From Candidatus Beckwithbacteria bacterium (GTDB taxonomy: Bacteria; Patescibacteriota; Microgenomatia; UBA1400; CG1-02-47-37), in NCBI GenBank assembly GCA_030699295.1, contig JAUYJQ010000028.1:1-8261 (forward strand): 8,261 nucleotides of DNA, in the 5' to 3' direction. A program made the position numbers and the translations under genes. The notes beneath the pieces were generated by a model, which was given only the letters and a program-made list of their open reading frames with translations, did not search any database and was not told the origin of the DNA. Positions 6,334-8,261 of this stretch are shown here, piece by piece; the first letter of the stretch is position 1, and every line of letters starts with the position of its first letter.

Positions 6334-7205
6334 AAAACTTAAGCTTACTCACCGGTCTGATTTTTTCCGGCTGGTTATTTATACCCGAAAAGTTTTGGAC
6401 TGCCGTCACCGCCTTGGTCTTTTTCTCCCTCTTAACCGGCTCGGTTTATATCTTCAATGACCTGCTTGATTTAGAGTCAGATAGAAAACACCCGTTTAAG
6501 AAAAAACGGCCCCTGGCTTCAGGCAAACTCTCAATCCCTCTGGCTCTCTTTACCAGCTTGAGCGGCTTTTTTATCAGCCTGTTCCTGGGCTGGAGTCTGT
6601 CCTTCTTCCTGTTTTTGGGTATGGTCGGCTATCTCCTGCTCCAGTTTATCTACTCTTTTTGGCTCAAGAAACAACCAATTATCGACGTCATTACCATTGC
6701 TTTTGGTTTTATCATCCGGGTTTATGCCGGCGCGGCGGTCATCGGCGCCCACCTTAATGTTTGGCTGCTGCTGTGCATCATTTCTTTTGCCTTGTTTTTA
6801 GCCATCGGTAAACGCCGGAGCGAGTTAACCTTACTCCAGGGTCAATCTGCCAGCCGTCAAGTTTTGGGCCGCTATCCGGAAAAACTCTTAGACGTTTATA
6901 CCGCCATGTTTGCCAACACCACCTGGCTGACTTACGCTCTGTTTACCTTTATGTTCCCGGCGTTTACATTTTCCGGTAAAGCCCTAACCTTGCTGTCAAT
7001 TCTGCCCAGCACCTTTCACTCGGAAAAATGGCTGATGTTGACCATTCCCTTGGTCATTTACGGAGTCATGCGCTACCTGCATTTAATTTATGAAACTAAC
7101 CAGGGCGAGTCGCCGGCCGAGATTCTAACTTCTGACAAACCAATGATGATTACCGTCAGCCTCTGGGCTTTATTGGTGGTGGCCATTCTTTACGGCTTAA
7201 GTTAA
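6279..7205 (+). CDS. UbiA-family prenyltransferase, decaprenyl-phosphate phosphoribosyltransferase-like
   Basis: Similar to mycobacterial Rv3806c, which joins phosphoribosyl pyrophosphate to decaprenyl phosphate as the first step toward polyprenyl-phosphoryl arabinose. The first Asp-rich motif is NDLLDLESD (60-68), followed by RKHPFKKKRPLASG (69-82), the form typical of this subgroup. The second region is DVITIAFGFIIRVYAGA (136-152). Further subgroup marks are GKRRSEL (177-183), GRYPEKLLD (197-205) and a C-terminal ESPAEILTSDKP (277-288). About eight to nine membrane helices; 308 aa is normal. The ATG at 6279 gives a 10-residue lead to LLKAARPRQ, the usual beginning; TTG at 6291 is a less likely alternative. 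It overlaps the WecA-like gene by 55 bases in another frame, implying coupled translation. Product could be polyprenyl-P-ribose-5-P, feeding an epimerase not present here. Subgroup assignment from motifs is good; the reaction is inferred. Confidence 0.85.
   Translation: MVEQLVLLLKAARPRQSLKNLSLLTGLIFSGWLFIPEKFWTAVTALVFFSLLTGSVYIFNDLLDLESDRKHPFKKKRPLASGKLSIPLALFTSLSGFFISLFLGWSLSFFLFLGMVGYLLLQFIYSFWLKKQPIIDVITIAFGFIIRVYAGAAVIGAHLNVWLLLCIISFALFLAIGKRRSELTLLQGQSASRQVLGRYPEKLLDVYTAMFANTTWLTYALFTFMFPAFTFSGKALTLLSILPSTFHSEKWLMLTIPLVIYGVMRYLHLIYETNQGESPAEILTSDKPMMITVSLWALLVVAILYGLS
6326..6346 (+). repeat. Perfect 8-bp inverted repeat at the WecA-like stop codon
   Basis: AAGCTTAA and TTAAGCTT flank a 5-base spacer, AAAAC. 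The left arm contains the TAA stop of the WecA-like gene (6331-6333); the whole lies inside the start region of ubiA, where it encodes part of SLKNLSLL. It could fold into a weak, AT-rich hairpin in the mRNA. No T-tract follows, so it is not a terminator. It may be a chance result of the repeated Ser-Leu codons. Confidence 0.4.
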
Positions 7206-7209
7206 AAAA

Positions 7210-8145
7210 TTACTCAAACTTCTCGGCGTACTGGCCGGCAATCCAGCCGTTCTTACCGGTTTCATACTCAATCTTATACCAACCCTTTTCCTCGTCTAGC
7301 AAGGGAAGTTGATCAGGATAATATACCTTTACTTCATTCCCTTCGGCGTCGGTTACTTTATCAAAATTTGTCCCGGTGCCGGTTCTTACCCTAACCCATC
7401 CTGGATCCTTTAAAACCTGAACATAAGGCTTGGCTGAAACTTTCGGGCTACTGGTTGGCTTTGGTGAACCAATTGGGCTGGCAGTTGGCGTTGGCAACCC
7501 GGTTGGACTCGGACTGACTTGAGGGGAAGCCGACGGTGTTGCTTCTTCAGCTGCTTCATCAGTCGGAGGCGTGACTGTTTCCCGGCCCAGCTGGACTGAA
7601 GCAATCAGCTTATGGCCTTTGACGGTTTTGGCTTTGATGGTTCTCTCCTTAAACCCGGGTGAGCTGACCAATAAAATGTGGTCGCCTTCAGTCACATTGT
7701 CCAGGGTTAAGGGAGCAAAGCCGCGCGGTTCGCCGTCGAGATTAACCACGGCCCCATCCGGAGTCGTCACTACTGAAACAGAAACAGTGTTTTTATCGGC
7801 CAGCGGCTCAAACGACAAAATCTCGCCCGAAGAGTCATCTTGGGTCAAACCCAGCTCCCGGTTAACCACGGTTAAAATTCCCGGGGCCAAACTTACCCGG
7901 CCCTCCCAGGGCGTCAGTGCCTGACCGGTTGACTCGGGAACGATCTTTAAAACAAATTCGCCTGCCTTTAAAACCTCGCTGTAATAAGGGGTTTGCCCCA
8001 GGTGTTCGCCATCAAGAAATACCGACGCCCGGGGAGTAGTGTTAACAGAAAGGGCGGCTTTTTTCCTGCCGGCCAATAAGTTCCTGCCTAAGAAAATTAG
8101 GCCGACGACGACAGCAACTAAAACAATTGGCCACAGTTTTTTCAT
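7210..8145 (-). CDS. Membrane-anchored surface protein with two PEGA domains and a C-terminal SH3 domain
   Basis: Probably an exported protein tethered by its N-terminus, with ligand-binding modules outside the membrane. Residues 5-25 form a hydrophobic anchor after MKK; there is no lipobox cysteine, so it is not a lipoprotein. Two PEGA-type beta domains follow: residues 31-98 (VFLDGEHLGQTP) and 121-187 (TTPDGAVVNLDGEPRGFAP). A Pro/Ser/Thr-rich linker (about 191-239) has repeated SP and TP steps. The C-terminus (241-309; WVRVRTGTGTNF, GWYKIEY, GWIAGQYAE) is a bacterial SH3 domain, often a peptidoglycan or peptide binder. An extended -10 box lies ten bases before the ATG. The gene converges on ubiA with only four bases between the stop codons. 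Surface or cell-wall association fits the neighbouring glycan genes, but it is on the other strand and separately controlled. Exact function unknown; domain calls are good. Confidence 0.86.
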   Translation of the reverse strand: MKKLWPIVLVAVVVGLIFLGRNLLAGRKKAALSVNTTPRASVFLDGEHLGQTPYYSEVLKAGEFVLKIVPESTGQALTPWEGRVSLAPGILTVVNRELGLTQDDSSGEILSFEPLADKNTVSVSVVTTPDGAVVNLDGEPRGFAPLTLDNVTEGDHILLVSSPGFKERTIKAKTVKGHKLIASVQLGRETVTPPTDEAAEEATPSASPQVSPSPTGLPTPTASPIGSPKPTSSPKVSAKPYVQVLKDPGWVRVRTGTGTNFDKVTDAEGNEVKVYYPDQLPLLDEEKGWYKIEYETGKNGWIAGQYAEKFE

Positions 8146-8155
8146 AACCGGCCTT

Positions 8156-8164
8156 ATTCTAGCA
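8156..8164 (-). promoter_or_regulatory. Extended -10 promoter for the PEGA-SH3 gene
   Basis: On the minus strand this reads TGCTAGAAT, an extended -10 (TGN plus TAGAAT). The hexamer ends ten bases before the ATG at 8145. A start about seven bases downstream would leave a leader of only about three bases. No -35 match is evident, which an extended -10 can tolerate. Confidence 0.5.
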
Positions 8165-8169
8165 AAAAA

Positions 8170-8178
8170 TGTTAAAAT
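8170..8178 (+). promoter_or_regulatory. Extended -10 promoter for tRNA-Cys
   Basis: TGTTAAAAT (TGN plus TAAAAT) ends nine bases before the first tRNA base at 8188, so the transcript would carry a very short 5' leader for RNase P to remove. It lies back to back with the PEGA-gene promoter: the two -10 hexamers (8156-8161 and 8173-8178) are 11 bases apart. No clear -35 is seen. Confidence 0.5.
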
Positions 8179-8187
8179 ACGCCATCA

Positions 8188-8259
8188 GGCCTAGTGGCGA
8201 AGAGGAAACGCGGCTGTCTGCAAAACAGCTATGCGTCGGTTCGATTCCGACCTAGGCCT
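8188..8259 (+). tRNA. tRNA-Cys (anticodon GCA)
   Basis: A full cloverleaf can be drawn. The 7-bp acceptor stem pairs GGCCTAG (8188-8194) with CTAGGCC (8252-8258). The D arm has a 3-bp stem (GCG/CGC) and a loop containing the GG pair at 8204-8205. The 5-bp anticodon stem (8213-8217 with 8225-8229) closes the loop CTGCAAA, with anticodon GCA at 8220-8222 after T33. The variable region is five bases, and the T arm (8235-8251) has loop TTCGATT. The discriminator base is T (U73), the known cysteine identity element. The next two bases are CA, so CCA is not encoded and must be added after transcription. The window ends two bases beyond. Confidence 0.96.
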
Positions 8260-8261
8260 CA

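Noticed and set aside
7195..7226. AAGTT … AACTT inverted repeat between ubiA and the PEGA gene
   Set aside because: Only 5 bp, AT-rich with a 12-base loop; too weak to call a terminator.
7440..7570. Low-complexity DNA in the PEGA-SH3 gene as a tandem repeat or CRISPR-like array
   Set aside because: It is the coding sequence of an irregular Pro/Ser/Thr linker with no fixed repeat unit or spacers.
7571..7924. 117-codon plus-strand open frame opposite the PEGA-SH3 gene
   Set aside because: It is the shadow of a well-supported minus-strand gene with clear domains; the product has no recognisable fold and a composition expected of an antisense frame.

Overview
The window reads as a gene-dense bacterial chromosome fragment, most likely from Patescibacteria (Candidate Phyla Radiation, possibly Microgenomates). 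The reasons are tight packing with overlapping or abutting genes, start codons without visible Shine-Dalgarno sequences, several -10 boxes so close to the ATG that the mRNAs would be leaderless, and protein family variants that I associate with that group. This placement is inference from the sequence; no search was run. TGA is used as a stop (end of the GT-C glycosyltransferase gene) and no gene contains an in-frame TGA, so the code is probably standard bacterial rather than the TGA=Gly code of Gracilibacteria and Absconditabacteria.

Layout, left to right. Positions 1-1125 hold the 3' part of metG (methionyl-tRNA synthetase). A TATAAT box then precedes tatD (1153-1950), which overlaps a membrane-bound GT2 glycosyltransferase (1925-3415). 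A second promoter-like box, lying on the GT2 stop codon, precedes a four-gene run: a GT-C (GT39/PMT-like) glycosyltransferase (3425-4858), a small three-helix membrane protein (4855-5238), a divergent WecA/TagO/MraY-family protein (5239-6333) and a UbiA-family prenyltransferase resembling decaprenyl-phosphate 5-phosphoribosyltransferase (6279-7205). These genes overlap or touch. Four bases later they meet, tail to tail, a minus-strand gene for an anchored PEGA-PEGA-SH3 surface protein (7210-8145). Its promoter is back to back with that of a tRNA-Cys(GCA) gene (8188-8259) at the right edge.

The middle genes look like a cell-surface glycan cassette working on polyprenyl-phosphate lipids. UbiA would make a polyprenyl-phosphoryl pentose donor, the GT-C enzyme could use such a lipid-linked donor outside the membrane, and the GT2 enzyme would add or polymerise sugars from nucleotide-sugar donors. 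The WecA-like protein sits where an initiating phosphoglycosyl transferase would be expected. However, it has lost two acidic active-site positions of the family while keeping the DD and HLHH motifs. This is the most interesting point in the window.

Other notable points are an in-frame 24-bp palindromic repeat inside tatD, two leaderless-type promoters with identical 6-nt spacing to the ATG, a KMAKS variant of the KMSKS loop in MetRS, and closely spaced divergent extended -10 promoters between the PEGA gene and the tRNA. There is no gene-free stretch of 300 bases or more; the longest gap between genes is 42 bases (8146-8187).
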